DNA of 64,000 bases, from the NCBI RefSeq assembly GCF_009933135.1, contig NZ_MAEH01000014.1, positions 434,001-498,000 on the forward strand, given 5' to 3'. The number at the start of each line of letters is the position of its first letter. Position 1 is the first letter of the stretch. Source of the stretch: Candidatus Enterococcus leclercqii. Lineage in GTDB: Bacteria > Bacillota > Bacilli > Lactobacillales > Enterococcaceae. Below the pieces are notes generated by a model. That model was given only the letters and a program-made list of their open reading frames with translations, searched no databases and was not told the origin of the DNA. Below are positions 1-10,719 of the stretch, in pieces. The position numbers and the translations under genes are program-made.

Positions 1-1
1 A

Positions 2-763
2 AAGATGGGAAAAGAAGACTTGAAATATCTCACCAGCCTGTCGCAAAAAGAACGACTGATGGCATGGCTGGGCGTCGATTACTTGTATGAAATTGAGTTT
101 ACTTCTGACTTTGCCCATTTGCCACCTCAAGATTTTGTCGATCAATACATCGTGGGGTTACACGCACAAGCGGCAGTCTCTGGGTTTGACTATACTTATG
201 GACCCAAAGATATCGCTGATGTGGCCCATTTGCCAGGCTATGCCAAGGGGCGCTTTGATGTAATCACGGTCGCTAAAGAAACTGAGGAAGGCGATAAGAT
301 CAGCTCTTCTCGGATTCGGGACTTGTTGGAAGTCGGTGGGATGGAAGAAGTTAACCACTTATTGGGTTATCCTTACAGTATCGATGGGGTTGTCGTTCAT
401 GGGGAAGCTCGCGGACGAACACTGGGTTATCCCACTGCCAATATCAAATTTAGTCATTACGCCCGATTGCCCATGGAAGGTGTCTATGTCTGTGAAATGA
501 CTATCGCTGGGAAACGCTATCCAGCAATGGGCTCGATTGGCCATAACGATACGTTCGGTGAAGGTCGTCAATTGACGATGGAGATCTATGTTCTGGACTT
601 CAATCAAGATATTTATGGCGAACAGGTCAGCGTGAGTTGGCTGCACCTGATCCGCGGGCAAGTTAAATTCGACGGCGCCCAAGGACTGATCGACCAACTA
701 CAAGAAGATGAAGCAGCGACTCGTCGTTACTTTATCGAAAATCCGATTGAAGAAATAGAATAA
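2..763 (+). CDS. ribF: Riboflavin kinase / FAD synthetase, 5' end cut off by window
   Basis: This bifunctional enzyme phosphorylates riboflavin to FMN and adenylylates FMN to FAD in the cytoplasm. The frame is open to the window edge, so the ATG at 5 is probably an internal Met. About 252 residues are visible against a usual 310-315, and the N-terminal nucleotide-binding HxGH region lies outside. The visible part starts inside the FAD synthetase domain and includes the second nucleotidyltransferase signature (SSSRIRDLL). The C-terminal riboflavin kinase domain follows, with its GRTLGYPTANI motif. A strong terminator follows 10 nt after the stop. Confidence 0.95.
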   Translation, partial: KMGKEDLKYLTSLSQKERLMAWLGVDYLYEIEFTSDFAHLPPQDFVDQYIVGLHAQAAVSGFDYTYGPKDIADVAHLPGYAKGRFDVITVAKETEEGDKISSSRIRDLLEVGGMEEVNHLLGYPYSIDGVVVHGEARGRTLGYPTANIKFSHYARLPMEGVYVCEMTIAGKRYPAMGSIGHNDTFGEGRQLTMEIYVLDFNQDIYGEQVSVSWLHLIRGQVKFDGAQGLIDQLQEDEAATRRYFIENPIEEIE

Positions 764-772
764 GCTTAGACC

Positions 773-806
773 AAAAACCGAGTGTGCTAATGCACCTCGG
801 TTTTTT
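773..806 (+). terminator. Intrinsic terminator of ribF
   Basis: The arms ACCGAG (777-782) and CTCGGT (796-801) pair, continued inward by GTGC/GCAC after a one-base bulge, with loop TAAT. Six T residues follow at 801-806. Confidence 0.9.
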
Positions 807-980
807 GGCTGCCATCAGTTTCTACCAAACAGGCTAAAGGCGGGCTTTTTTAAGACCTTGCAAAACTGTTAGCCGATTTTGGGGGATATTGAGGTGATTT
901 TCGGCTGTTATCGGTTGACCCGAGTCTAACCCGAGTGGTAGGTTCAAGATACTTGAGTTACATGAAAGTGGGGAGTCGGG

Positions 981-2012
981 ATGTCGGAAAACAAACGCAA
1001 TGGCAGACATGGAAAAAAGCAGAATTTATTTCAAAAAGCAGCGCCAGTTCTGATCGGCACAGTAGTTTTATTGCTGGCCGCAGTCGCATTATATGGCGTT
1101 TTTCAAGCAAATCGTGGCAAATTGTCTGCAAATCAGACAGGAAATGCCCAAGTAAAAAAAGAACAAGCGCCATCCTCTGATACCACCAAGGATCAAGAAG
1201 AAAAAACAGCTGCCTCCGAAACCACAACGTCAAAAACAAATGACAATGATGAAGATGTTGAGGCAGCAACAAAAGATTCGAAAAAATTACGCGTGGCTAA
1301 AGGAAAAAACCATAACGAGGCTGCAAAAGACTATGCTTATGATCCTAAATGGGTTCAAGATGTTGTCGATGGACGAGCAGTCAACGACGGTCAACGCCTT
1401 TGTTTTTTAACCTTTGATGATGGAGTCAATCATGAAGTTACGCCACAAATTCTGGATGTTTTGAAAAAAGAGCAAGTCCACGCTACTTTCTTTGTTGTTG
1501 GCAATACAATTGGTGACAAGACGAAGGATATTCTTGAGCGGCAAATTTCAGAAGGCAACAGTATTGGTATCCACAGCTTTGATCATGACTATGATAAGTT
1601 GTATCCTGGCAGGACAGCAGATTCTTCCCGCATCGCAAAAGAAGCCGAAGATACACAAGCAGCGTTGAAAAAACAGCTGGGACAAGATTTTCAAACAACT
1701 TCATGGCGCTATCCTGGAGGACATATGTCTTGGCATAATATGGTGCAAGCTGATGATGCGCTGGCTGCTCAAGGGCTGCACTGGGTGGATTGGAATGCAA
1801 TGAGTGGGGATGCAGAACCGGCGAGCACCCGACCTAAAACGGCAGACGAAATGGTTGCCTACCAGGAAAAATCAATTACGGAATATCCGGATGTCAAATT
1901 GCGAGTAGTGCTGATGCATGATGCTGCAGATAAGCAGGTAACTGTTGCAGCGTTACCGCGAATCATTCAATTTTATCGAGACAAAGGATTTAAATTTGGT
2001 ATCTTGGAATGA
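981..2012 (+). CDS. Membrane-anchored polysaccharide (peptidoglycan) deacetylase, NodB/CE4 family
   Basis: This 343-residue protein has a basic N-terminus and one membrane helix at about residues 20-42, so the rest lies outside the cell. A low-complexity Lys/Thr/Glu linker follows, then a NodB homology domain from about residue 138. CE4 motifs are visible: TFDDG (catalytic Asp and metal Asp), HSFDHD (metal His residues), RYPGG (motif 3) and LMHD near the C-terminus. The family deacetylates N-acetylglucosamine or N-acetylmuramic acid of peptidoglycan, which gives lysozyme resistance. It is PgdA-like, but the exact substrate is inferred. The start is set by GGGGAG at 970-975. It appears monocistronic. 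Confidence 0.9.
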   Translation: MSENKRNGRHGKKQNLFQKAAPVLIGTVVLLLAAVALYGVFQANRGKLSANQTGNAQVKKEQAPSSDTTKDQEEKTAASETTTSKTNDNDEDVEAATKDSKKLRVAKGKNHNEAAKDYAYDPKWVQDVVDGRAVNDGQRLCFLTFDDGVNHEVTPQILDVLKKEQVHATFFVVGNTIGDKTKDILERQISEGNSIGIHSFDHDYDKLYPGRTADSSRIAKEAEDTQAALKKQLGQDFQTTSWRYPGGHMSWHNMVQADDALAAQGLHWVDWNAMSGDAEPASTRPKTADEMVAYQEKSITEYPDVKLRVVLMHDAADKQVTVAALPRIIQFYRDKGFKFGILE

Positions 2013-2134
2013 AGAATTGTCACATGTGTCTTTATCAAAAAGATCGGATTCATTTCCTAAAACAATGCACTGCCTGTAAAATTCAGGAAGTTTTTAGATA
2101 GGTTTGATGAGCTGCCGGCAGATTGCTATTTGTC

Positions 2135-2143
2135 TGAGATAAT
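2135..2143 (+). promoter_or_regulatory. Candidate extended -10 promoter of hemW
   Basis: TGaGATAAT is an extended -10 element 43 nt before the hemW start. No good -35 hexamer lies at 17 nt, so this rests on the -10 alone. Confidence 0.35.
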
Positions 2144-2186
2144 GCTAGACTGAACTGCAAATCTTTTGGACTGCGAGGAACATTAA

Positions 2187-3344
2187 ATGAGCCATGACAC
2201 AGGGCAGGATATCTCAGCTTACATCCACATCCCTTTTTGTGAACATATCTGTTACTACTGCGACTTCAACAAAGTTTTTTTGGAAGGTCAGCCAGTGGAT
2301 GAATATATCGAAATGCTATTGCGGGAAATGACACTGCAACTGGAAAAGACGCCGGTCAAAAGTGCACCAACTCTTTATGTTGGTGGAGGCACACCTACAT
2401 CATTGACTGCAAAACAACTGGAACGGCTGTTGTCGGGAATTGTCGAGCGTTTTCCGATGGAGACTGTGACAGAATTTACAGTTGAAGCAAATCCCGGGGA
2501 CTTGACTGCTGATAAGCTTGCGGTAATGCAAAATTATCAGGTTAACCGCCTCTCAATGGGAGTCCAAACCTTTGATGATCGGCTGCTGAAAAAAATTGGT
2601 CGCCGCCATACCTCAGCGGATGTTTATGAAACAATGGCCTTTTTGGAAAAAGCTGATTTTCGCAATGTCTCCATTGATTTGATCTATGCGCTTCCGGGTC
2701 AGACCTTAGCAGGCTTTAGAGAGACACTGCAGCGGGCAATTGAGCTGGATCTACCCCATTATTCACTATATTCGCTGATTCTGGAAAACAAGACGATGTT
2801 CATGAATTGGGTAAGGCAAGGGCGGTTGACACTGCCAGATCAAGAAGAAGAAAGCCAAATGTTCGAAGAAACGATTTTGGCGATGGAAAAGGCTGGTCGC
2901 AAGCAATACGAAATCAGTAATTTTGCATTGGCTGGCAAAGAATCTGAGCATAACAAAGTCTACTGGCACAATGAGCACTATTTTGGTTTTGGAGCGGGTG
3001 CTAGTGGTTATGTAGGGGATACACGGTACAAAAATTTTGGGCCAATTCAGCACTATTTGAGTCCCCTTAGAGAAAACAAGTTGCCGGTATATGACAAAGA
3101 AACCCTCACTGTAAAAAGTCAGATGGAAGAAGAAATGTTTTTAGGGTTGCGACTCAAAGAAGGGGTCTCTGCCAGCCGCTTTGCTGAAAAATTTCAGCGT
3201 TCCATTCAAGAGGTTTACGGAAAGGTTTTGGCTGAAGAACAACAAGCTGGTTTATTGGAAGTAACTGGCGACCGCATCCGCTTGACCGAGACGGGACTTT
3301 TGATTGGAAATGACATTTTCGAACGTTTTCTGATAGATGAATAG
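2187..3344 (+). CDS. hemW: Radical SAM protein HemW (coproporphyrinogen III oxidase-like heme chaperone)
   Basis: The 385-residue protein is a radical SAM enzyme with CEHICYYC near residue 18, matching the CxxxCxxC iron-sulfur motif. The VGGGTPT motif follows, then a HemN C-terminal domain. HemW proteins differ from true HemN in the cysteine motif and bind heme rather than oxidising coproporphyrinogen. Old annotations call it HemN. Its position directly before hrcA-grpE-dnaK-dnaJ is typical of Firmicutes. Here it ends in its own terminator, so the heat-shock operon is a separate unit. ATG at 2187 is preceded by CGAGGAA. Confidence 0.93.
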   Translation: MSHDTGQDISAYIHIPFCEHICYYCDFNKVFLEGQPVDEYIEMLLREMTLQLEKTPVKSAPTLYVGGGTPTSLTAKQLERLLSGIVERFPMETVTEFTVEANPGDLTADKLAVMQNYQVNRLSMGVQTFDDRLLKKIGRRHTSADVYETMAFLEKADFRNVSIDLIYALPGQTLAGFRETLQRAIELDLPHYSLYSLILENKTMFMNWVRQGRLTLPDQEEESQMFEETILAMEKAGRKQYEISNFALAGKESEHNKVYWHNEHYFGFGAGASGYVGDTRYKNFGPIQHYLSPLRENKLPVYDKETLTVKSQMEEEMFLGLRLKEGVSASRFAEKFQRSIQEVYGKVLAEEQQAGLLEVTGDRIRLTETGLLIGNDIFERFLIDE

Positions 3345-3353
3345 AGGTAGTTC

Positions 3354-3388
3354 AAAAAGACCGAGCTGATGATGGCCCGGTCTTTTTT
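3354..3388 (+). terminator. Intrinsic terminator of hemW
   Basis: AAAAAGACCG (3354-3363) pairs with CGGTCTTTTT (3378-3387). The inner GC/GC pairs add to the stem, and a T-run closes it. Confidence 0.92.
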
Positions 3389-3604
3389 AGCCTTTTAAAG
3401 GCTGTGTCGGTTGTAGACGTGTTGGGGAAGAATTGCACGTTAGTTGCGGGTCGTGAAAGTGGGCTTTAAATTTGGAAAGCGACAACAGGACAGATAGGAT
3501 TTTTCCGGTAAAAAAATATGAATTCTTCTTGAATTACCAGTGGAACCAAAATCTGAATCGCAGAAAAAGGTTGCTATTACAAGGTATTTTAGGTTGTTTA
3601 GGGA

Positions 3605-3631
3605 TTAGCACTCGGGCATCCAGAGTGCTAA
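3605..3631 (+). promoter_or_regulatory. CIRCE operator 1 (HrcA binding site), perfect match
   Basis: TTAGCACTC, a 9-nt spacer and GAGTGCTAA form an exact copy of the CIRCE consensus. It lies upstream of the -35 hexamer of the hrcA promoter. HrcA binds CIRCE and represses chaperone genes until heat titrates it away from GroEL. Confidence 0.97.
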
Positions 3632-3648
3632 TTTTTGAGTTGTCTTTC

Positions 3649-3676
3649 TTGACTTCTGTGTCAGATATGGTATATT
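3649..3676 (+). promoter_or_regulatory. SigA-type promoter of hrcA-grpE-dnaK
   Basis: TTGACT (3649-3654) and TATATT (3671-3676) are separated by 16 nt. A TATAAT also occurs at 3677-3682 but would need a 22-nt spacer. The promoter lies between the two CIRCE copies. Confidence 0.75.
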
Positions 3677-3686
3677 TATAATCGTG

Positions 3687-3713
3687 TTAGCACTTAAAAG
3701 AGATGAGTGCTAA
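3687..3713 (+). promoter_or_regulatory. CIRCE operator 2, one mismatch
   Basis: TTAGCACTT, a 9-nt spacer and GAGTGCTAA match CIRCE except for T instead of C at the ninth base. It covers the expected transcription start and early leader, 16 nt before the hrcA start. It would act both as a DNA operator and as a leader hairpin. Confidence 0.95.
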
Positions 3714-3728
3714 CGAGAGGTGATAGAA

Positions 3729-4778
3729 ATGTTGACAAACAGGCAACAAGATATTCTACGTCTCATCATCCAGCATTACACACAGACCGGCCAGCCGGTA
3801 GGTTCGAAAAAACTGATGGAAGAGGGCATCGAAGCCAGTTCTGCGACAATCCGCAATGAGATGAAAGCTCTGGAGGAACAGGGCCTTTTGCAAAAAACGC
3901 ATTCTTCATCGGGACGGGTTCCTTCTATTGAAGGGTATCGGTTTTATGTGGACCACCTGCTGAAACCTGGACGCGTTGAGAAACGGGAGATGCAGACAAT
4001 CCGCCGATCATTTGGCGGTGAGTTTCATGAAATCGATGAAATCATTCAACAGTCTGCGGACATTCTCTCGCAGCTGACCAGTTACACGGCCTTGTCGCTG
4101 GGTCCGGATGTCAAAGAGCGTAAGTTGACCGGTTTTCGAATCGTGCCTCTTAACAACCGTCAGGTGATTGCCATCATTGTGACGGACAAAGGAAACGTTG
4201 AGAGCCAAGTCTTCACGATACCAGTCTCTGTCTCTGGAGAAGATTTGGAGAAGATGGTTCGGATTATCAATGACAAACTGGTGGGAGAATCACTAATCAC
4301 CGTTTATCATCGTCTGCGGACCGAAATTCCAATGATCCTCCACAAATACTTTCAGACGACGGAAGGAATTTTGACCTTGTTTGATACGATGTTGGGTCAA
4401 GCTTTCGAAGAAAAGGTATTTGTTGGCGGGCGGATGAATCTGCTGGATTTTGAAGGATCCAATGATGTTACGCAATTCAAATTGATGTATACATTGATGA
4501 AAGATCCGGAAGAGCTAAACCAGCTGTTACTGCCAGAAAGTCAAGGCATTCAGATCCGTATCGGCAACGAGCTGGGCAATCAATTGTTTCAAAACATGAG
4601 CTTGATTCAAGCGTCTTATGAGATCGACGGACATGGTCAAGGAACGATTGCTTTGTTGGGACCAACCAGCATGCAATATTCCCGAATGTTTGGCTTGATC
4701 GACGCATTTCGTCATGAGCTGGCTTCAAAACTAGGAGATTATTACCGTTCCTTAGAGGGTGACCCTGACTGGAGCTGA
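3729..4778 (+). CDS. hrcA: Heat-inducible transcription repressor HrcA
   Basis: HrcA is the CIRCE-binding repressor of chaperone operons, here autoregulated. It has an N-terminal winged-helix domain (about residues 1-80, including SSATIRNEMKALEEQGLL and HSSSGRVPS) followed by the GAF-like and dimerisation regions. I chose ATG at 3729 (349 residues, starting MLTNRQQ as in the family). The upstream in-frame GTG at 3720 lies inside the ribosome binding site AGAGGTG. grpE follows after 27 nt in the same operon. Confidence 0.96.
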   Translation: MLTNRQQDILRLIIQHYTQTGQPVGSKKLMEEGIEASSATIRNEMKALEEQGLLQKTHSSSGRVPSIEGYRFYVDHLLKPGRVEKREMQTIRRSFGGEFHEIDEIIQQSADILSQLTSYTALSLGPDVKERKLTGFRIVPLNNRQVIAIIVTDKGNVESQVFTIPVSVSGEDLEKMVRIINDKLVGESLITVYHRLRTEIPMILHKYFQTTEGILTLFDTMLGQAFEEKVFVGGRMNLLDFEGSNDVTQFKLMYTLMKDPEELNQLLLPESQGIQIRIGNELGNQLFQNMSLIQASYEIDGHGQGTIALLGPTSMQYSRMFGLIDAFRHELASKLGDYYRSLEGDPDWS

Positions 4779-4805
4779 CGAAGACTTAAGAAGGGAAGTA
4801 ACGAC

Positions 4806-5354
4806 GTGTCAGAAAAAGAGCAAGAGTTTAACGAAGAAGTCGCTGAACTAAAAGAGTTAGAGACAGCTGAAACTGAAAATGACGAAGCTGTAGAAGAACA
4901 GTCAGAACTGGCTAAAGTGACGGCTGAAAAAGAGGCATTAGAAGATCAATACTTGCGAGCGCAAGCGGAAATCGCCAATATGACAAAACGGAATCGTCTG
5001 GAGCGAGAAACGTTACAAAAGTATCGTTCTCAAGACTTAGCCAAAAAACTCCTCCCTTCAATTGATAATTTGGAACGGGCGCTGATGACTGAGGTCTCAG
5101 ATGACCAAGGTGCCGGATTGAAAAAAGGAGTAGAAATGGTACTTGAAAGCCTGCTGAACGGGCTGAAAGAAGAAGGAATCGAAGAAGTACCTGCTGAAAA
5201 GGGAACCCCTTATGATCCTAATATCCATCACGGGGTACAAATCGTGCCTGCATCAGAAGAAACTCCTGCTGATACAATAGTAGAGGTTTTCCAAAAAGGG
5301 TACAAACTCCATGATCGCGTATTGCGCCCAGCGATGGTCATCGTCGCTCAGTGA
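4806..5354 (+). CDS. grpE: Nucleotide exchange factor GrpE
   Basis: GrpE releases ADP from DnaK during the chaperone cycle. The 182-residue protein has a very acidic N-terminal tail, a long coiled-coil helix (about 30-90) and the C-terminal beta domain ending in [11 protein letters not shown]. It starts at GTG 4806, with AAGGGAAG 8 nt upstream. It is the second gene of the CIRCE operon, 76 nt before dnaK. Confidence 0.96.
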   Translation: MSEKEQEFNEEVAELKELETAETENDEAVEEQSELAKVTAEKEALEDQYLRAQAEIANMTKRNRLERETLQKYRSQDLAKKLLPSIDNLERALMTEVSDDQGAGLKKGVEMVLESLLNGLKEEGIEEVPAEKGTPYDPNIHHGVQIVPASEETPADTIVEVFQKGYKLHDRVLRPAMVIVAQ

Positions 5355-5375
5355 GGAACTAGAAAAAGCAGATCC

Positions 5376-5392
5376 AAGTAATCTGATTACTT
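5376..5392. repeat. 17-bp palindrome between grpE and dnaK
   Basis: AAGTAATC-T-GATTACTT is a perfect inverted repeat with a single central base, 38 nt before dnaK. It could be an RNA processing or stability hairpin separating grpE from dnaK mRNA, but no function is shown. Confidence 0.6.
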
Positions 5393-5403
5393 TTCAAAAT
5401 TAA

Positions 5404-7269
<1,866 letters not shown>

Positions 7270-7356
7270 GCAGCAAACCGGTCCCAAGCTAGTCTTTAAT
7301 GAGTAGCAGTTATTGTGTTTGATGAACATTTTCATACGGCTTTTGCCGAAAGCCAG

Positions 7357-7388
7357 AAAGCCAAAGTTTTTGAAACTTTGGCTTTTTT
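7357..7388 (+). terminator. Intrinsic terminator after dnaK
   Basis: AGCCAAAGTTT (7359-7369) pairs with AAACTTTGGCT (7373-7383) around a TTG loop. A T-run follows at 7383-7388. It closes the CIRCE operon before dnaJ. Confidence 0.93.
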
Positions 7389-7435
7389 GCGGGAGAAATC
7401 AGATGACAGGAAGCATTAAAACTTTGCAAAACGGG

Positions 7436-7464
7436 TTCAGCTTACGAGTCGAATATGTTAGAAT
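7436..7464 (+). promoter_or_regulatory. Candidate promoter of dnaJ
   Basis: TAGAAT (7459-7464) with TG one base upstream forms an extended -10. The -35 (TTCAGC at 7436) is weak. No CIRCE is visible between the terminator and dnaJ. Confidence 0.45.
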
Positions 7465-7608
7465 ACACGAGTGCAGAAACAAAGCAGTGGTCAGTTTTTG
7501 TGGCAATACCTGGCTGTCTTTTCGTCAAGGTGCCAGATGTAACGAAAGTGAGCAGATTAGTTTGTATGCTGACTGTCGCAAGCTGATAAAGAAGCAGGAG
7601 GAAAGCCA

Positions 7609-8772
7609 ATGGCAGAGAAACGAGATTATTACGAAGTCCTGGGAGTCGCAAAAGGGGCAACGGATGATGAAATAAAAAAAGCATACCGCAAGCTTTCCAA
7701 ACAATACCATCCAGATATCAACAAGGAAGCGGACGCTGAAACAAAATTTAAAGAAATTTCAGAAGCATATGAGATCCTCAGCGATCCTCAAAAGCGGGCA
7801 GCCTATGATCAGTACGGCCACGCCGGGACAGACCCTAACTATGGTGGTGGCGGTTACGGCGGTGGATACGGCGATTTCGGCGGCTTTTCTGGTGGGGGAT
7901 TCGGTGGTTTCGAAGATATTTTTGAGTCCTTCTTTGGTGGGAGCGGTCGTACGGCGAATCCAAATGCTCCTCGTCAGGGAGCGGATTTACAGTATTCCGT
8001 CAATCTAAAGTTTGAAGAGGCGATTTTCGGCGTTGAAAAAACCGTGAAATACAATCGGGAAGAGACGTGTCATACTTGTGGCGGGAACGGTGCCAAACCT
8101 GGAACCCAGCCAGTGACTTGCTCTAAGTGTGGCGGTTCCGGTCAGATCAATGTTGAACGACAAACTCCTCTTGGACGCGTCATGAGCCGGCAAACCTGTG
8201 ATGTCTGCCATGGGACAGGGAAAGAAATCAAGGATCCTTGCGAAACTTGTCACGGGACTGGCCATGAAAAACGGGCCCATGAAGTCAAAGTAACTGTACC
8301 TGCTGGTGTAGAAGAAGGTCAGCAGATGCGTCTTTCCGGTCAAGGGGAAGCTGGTATGAACGGCGGCCCTTATGGCGATTTGTATGTGGTATTCCGGGTG
8401 GAAGAAAGTGATATCTTCGATCGTGACGGTGCCGAGATTTATTACGAGCTGCCGTTGAACTTTGTGCAGGCGGCTTTGGGAGACGAGGTCAATGTACCCA
8501 CTGTTCATGGAGATGTGAAGCTGAAGATTCCGGCGGGTACTCAAACAGGTACCAATTTCCGCTTACGAGGCAAGGGTGCTCCGAAATTGCGGGGAACCGG
8601 TAACGGGGATCAGCAGGTCAAAGTGAAGTTAATCACACCGAAAAACTTGAGTGAAGAACAAAAAGCAGCGTTACGGCAGTTTGCTGAGGTTTCCGGCAGC
8701 AAGATTGACGAGCAGCATGCAGAAGGTTTTTTTGACAAAATGAAGGATGCATTTAGCGGTAAGAAGAAATAA
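7609..8772 (+). CDS. dnaJ: Chaperone protein DnaJ (Hsp40, type I)
   Basis: DnaJ stimulates the DnaK ATPase and delivers substrates. The 387-residue protein has an N-terminal J domain with the HPD motif (QYHPD), a Gly/Phe-rich linker, and four CxxCxGxG zinc-binding repeats ([32 protein letters not shown]). C-terminal substrate-binding domains follow. AGGAGG lies 7 nt before ATG 7609. A terminator after dnaK and a candidate private promoter suggest it can be expressed apart from hrcA-grpE-dnaK. Confidence 0.98.
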   Translation: MAEKRDYYEVLGVAKGATDDEIKKAYRKLSKQYHPDINKEADAETKFKEISEAYEILSDPQKRAAYDQYGHAGTDPNYGGGGYGGGYGDFGGFSGGGFGGFEDIFESFFGGSGRTANPNAPRQGADLQYSVNLKFEEAIFGVEKTVKYNREETCHTCGGNGAKPGTQPVTCSKCGGSGQINVERQTPLGRVMSRQTCDVCHGTGKEIKDPCETCHGTGHEKRAHEVKVTVPAGVEEGQQMRLSGQGEAGMNGGPYGDLYVVFRVEESDIFDRDGAEIYYELPLNFVQAALGDEVNVPTVHGDVKLKIPAGTQTGTNFRLRGKGAPKLRGTGNGDQQVKVKLITPKNLSEEQKAALRQFAEVSGSKIDEQHAEGFFDKMKDAFSGKKK

Positions 8773-8777
8773 AAAGT

Positions 8778-8819
8778 AGACGGCCACCCAAATTTTTCTT
8801 GGGTCGGGCGTCTTTTTTT
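8778..8819 (+). terminator. Intrinsic terminator of dnaJ
   Basis: AGACG (8778-8782) pairs with CGTCT, and ACCCAA with TTGGGT around an ATTTTTC loop. Seven T residues follow. Confidence 0.9.
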
Positions 8820-8852
8820 GCTATTCTTGAATAAAATAAAGGAGGCGATGAT

Positions 8853-9917
8853 GTGATACGCAGGTTTTCTAGTCCGCAAACTTATATTCAAGGGCCAGAT
8901 GTCTTCAAAACTCAACTAGGACAACTTCGACGTTTAGGAAATTATGGAATCATTGTGACGGACGGCTTTGTCAAAGCGCACTTTGGCGACACATTGGCTG
9001 GCGATCTTGCAGCAAACGGCATACAAAGTGACTTCTATCTGGTGGATAGCTTGGATGCAGAAAAAGCAAGAAAACGAGCGCTGAACTATCAAAAAGAAGG
9101 ATGTTTTGTTATCGGACTGGGTGGTGGTCGAGGGATTGATTTGGCCAAGTCCTTAGCATACGAAGCAGCTCTACCCATCGCAGTATTGCCAACCGCCGCT
9201 TCTATGGACGCGCCGACTTCTCGAATTTCAGTAATTTATGATGACAAGGGGATTTTTCAAAGATATGACTATTACCCGACTAATCCCGAAATTCTGCTAG
9301 TGGACACGAAGGTGATTTTGGCAGCACCTAAAAAGATGCTGGCACAAGGCATCGCTGATGGGTTGTCAACTTATATTGAGGCGCGAGCTGTCTTTAAGGA
9401 TGGTGGCAACAATACGACTGGTGATAAACCGACACTAGCATCATTGGCAATTGCTGAAAAATGTCGAACTGTTCTTTTAGAGAGTGCACAGCAAGCGTTG
9501 GCAGATCACAAGCAGGGTTTGTTGACCCCAGCTTTTGAAGCAGTCGTTGAAGCGAACATATTGTTGAGCGGTCTCGGCTTTGAAAACGGTGGACTGAGCC
9601 TTGCCCATGGTTTTCATAACGTCATAATGGGAGATGTTCGTTATGGCGTCAAGGCTGCGCATGGCGAGATCGTCTCGGTGGGGTTACTGCTTCAGTTAGC
9701 GGCTGAAGGTAGTGTAGATGAGTTTGACAGTTATCGAGAGTTGTTGAAAACGATTGGGATGCCGGTTACTTGTGATGAAATCGGCCTGCGTTTATCAGAA
9801 ATCCCAGTAGCAGAAAAACTGATACCGGCTATCCTGGCAACAGCACAAGCTGGAAATCACATTCCAGTTAGAGTCGGAGCAACGGAATTAGTGACAGCAT
9901 TCGAGACAATACAATAA
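8853..9917 (+). CDS. GldA-like iron/zinc-containing polyol (glycerol) dehydrogenase family protein
   Basis: This is an NAD-dependent group III alcohol dehydrogenase of 354 residues, slightly short of GldA (about 365). The nucleotide loop is GLGGGRGIDLAKS, where GldA normally has GGGK. PTAASMDAPTS follows, as in GldA. The three metal ligands of the family are present: Asp in GIADG, His in LAHGFHN and His in AAHGE. Glycerol is the family substrate, but the loop change leaves a hydroxycarboxylate or other polyol possible. It starts at GTG 8853 behind AAAGGAGG. It is a single gene facing glnPQ. Confidence 0.8.
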   Translation: MIRRFSSPQTYIQGPDVFKTQLGQLRRLGNYGIIVTDGFVKAHFGDTLAGDLAANGIQSDFYLVDSLDAEKARKRALNYQKEGCFVIGLGGGRGIDLAKSLAYEAALPIAVLPTAASMDAPTSRISVIYDDKGIFQRYDYYPTNPEILLVDTKVILAAPKKMLAQGIADGLSTYIEARAVFKDGGNNTTGDKPTLASLAIAEKCRTVLLESAQQALADHKQGLLTPAFEAVVEANILLSGLGFENGGLSLAHGFHNVIMGDVRYGVKAAHGEIVSVGLLLQLAAEGSVDEFDSYRELLKTIGMPVTCDEIGLRLSEIPVAEKLIPAILATAQAGNHIPVRVGATELVTAFETIQ

Positions 9918-9953
9918 AAGAGCTTGCAGCCTAATTCGGTTGCAAGCTCTTTT
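9916..9953. terminator. Bidirectional terminator between convergent genes
   Basis: AAAAGAGCTTGCA (9916-9928) and TGCAAGCTCTTTT (9941-9953) form a 13-bp stem with A and T runs on both sides. It can stop the dehydrogenase mRNA and, on the minus strand, the glnPQ mRNA. Confidence 0.92.
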
Positions 9954-9978
9954 GTTGTCTAACTATCGTGAAAGAAAT

Positions 9979-10716
9979 TTAGATGTTTAAGACCTTGTCC
10001 AAGAAGTCTTGTGTACGAGGATTGGTAGGGTTATTAAAGACTTCATCTGGAGTCCCGTCTTCTAAAAAGACACCACCATCGCAAAAGAGAACTCGGTCGG
10101 CCACTTCCTTGGCAAACCCCATTTCATGGGTAACAATCACCATGGTCATGCCTTTATGAGCCAGTTTTTTCATGACATTTAAAACATCTCCTACCATCTC
10201 AGGATCCAGTGCCGAAGTAGGTTCGTCAAAGAGCATAATATCCGGATTCATTGCTAAGGCACGGGCGATAGCCACCCGTTGTTTTTGACCACCGGAGAGG
10301 CTGCCGGGCTTTGCATCCTGCTTATCTGCCAAGCCAACAGTTTCCAGTAGTGAGAGAGCCTTTTGTTCAGCTTTTTCTTTACTCATTTTGTTGAGATCAG
10401 TCGGAGCCAGTGTGATATTTTCAAGAACTGTCAAATGGGGAAACAAATTGAAATGTTGGAAGACCATACCAATGTGCTGACGAACTTGATTGATGTTGGT
10501 CTGTTTGTTCATCAAATCCGCACCGTCAATAATAATTTGGCCGCTGCTGGGCTCTTCCAGCCGATTCAAACAACGCAGAAAAGTACTTTTACCGGAACCG
10601 GATGGGCCGATAATACAGACGACTTCACCTTCTTGAATATCGATGGAGATGTCATTTAAAACCGTGTTGCTGCCATATTTTTTTACAAGGTGTTTCACTG
10701 CGATTTTTTCAGTCAT
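9979..10716 (-). CDS. glnQ: Amino-acid (glutamine-type) ABC transporter ATP-binding protein
   Basis: This 245-residue ATPase powers polar amino-acid uptake. Visible motifs are Walker [10 protein letters not shown]-loop MVFQHF, signature LSGGQKQR, Walker [13 protein letters not shown] and the switch His in VTHEMGFA. It starts 3 nt after the stop of the permease gene, so the two are co-transcribed. Substrate specificity (Gln, possibly Asn or Glu) comes from the family and from the partner gene. Confidence 0.93.
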   Translation of the reverse strand: MTEKIAVKHLVKKYGSNTVLNDISIDIQEGEVVCIIGPSGSGKSTFLRCLNRLEEPSSGQIIIDGADLMNKQTNINQVRQHIGMVFQHFNLFPHLTVLENITLAPTDLNKMSKEKAEQKALSLLETVGLADKQDAKPGSLSGGQKQRVAIARALAMNPDIMLFDEPTSALDPEMVGDVLNVMKKLAHKGMTMVIVTHEMGFAKEVADRVLFCDGGVFLEDGTPDEVFNNPTNPRTQDFLDKVLNI

Positions 10717-10719
10717 AAC

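Noticed and set aside
3472-3681. 69-codon plus-strand ORF upstream of hrcA
   Set aside because: It runs through the first CIRCE and the -35 of the hrcA promoter, lacks a ribosome binding site and has no family features.
7313-7675. 120-codon plus-strand ORF between dnaK and dnaJ
   Set aside because: It crosses the dnaK terminator and overlaps the start of dnaJ in another frame.
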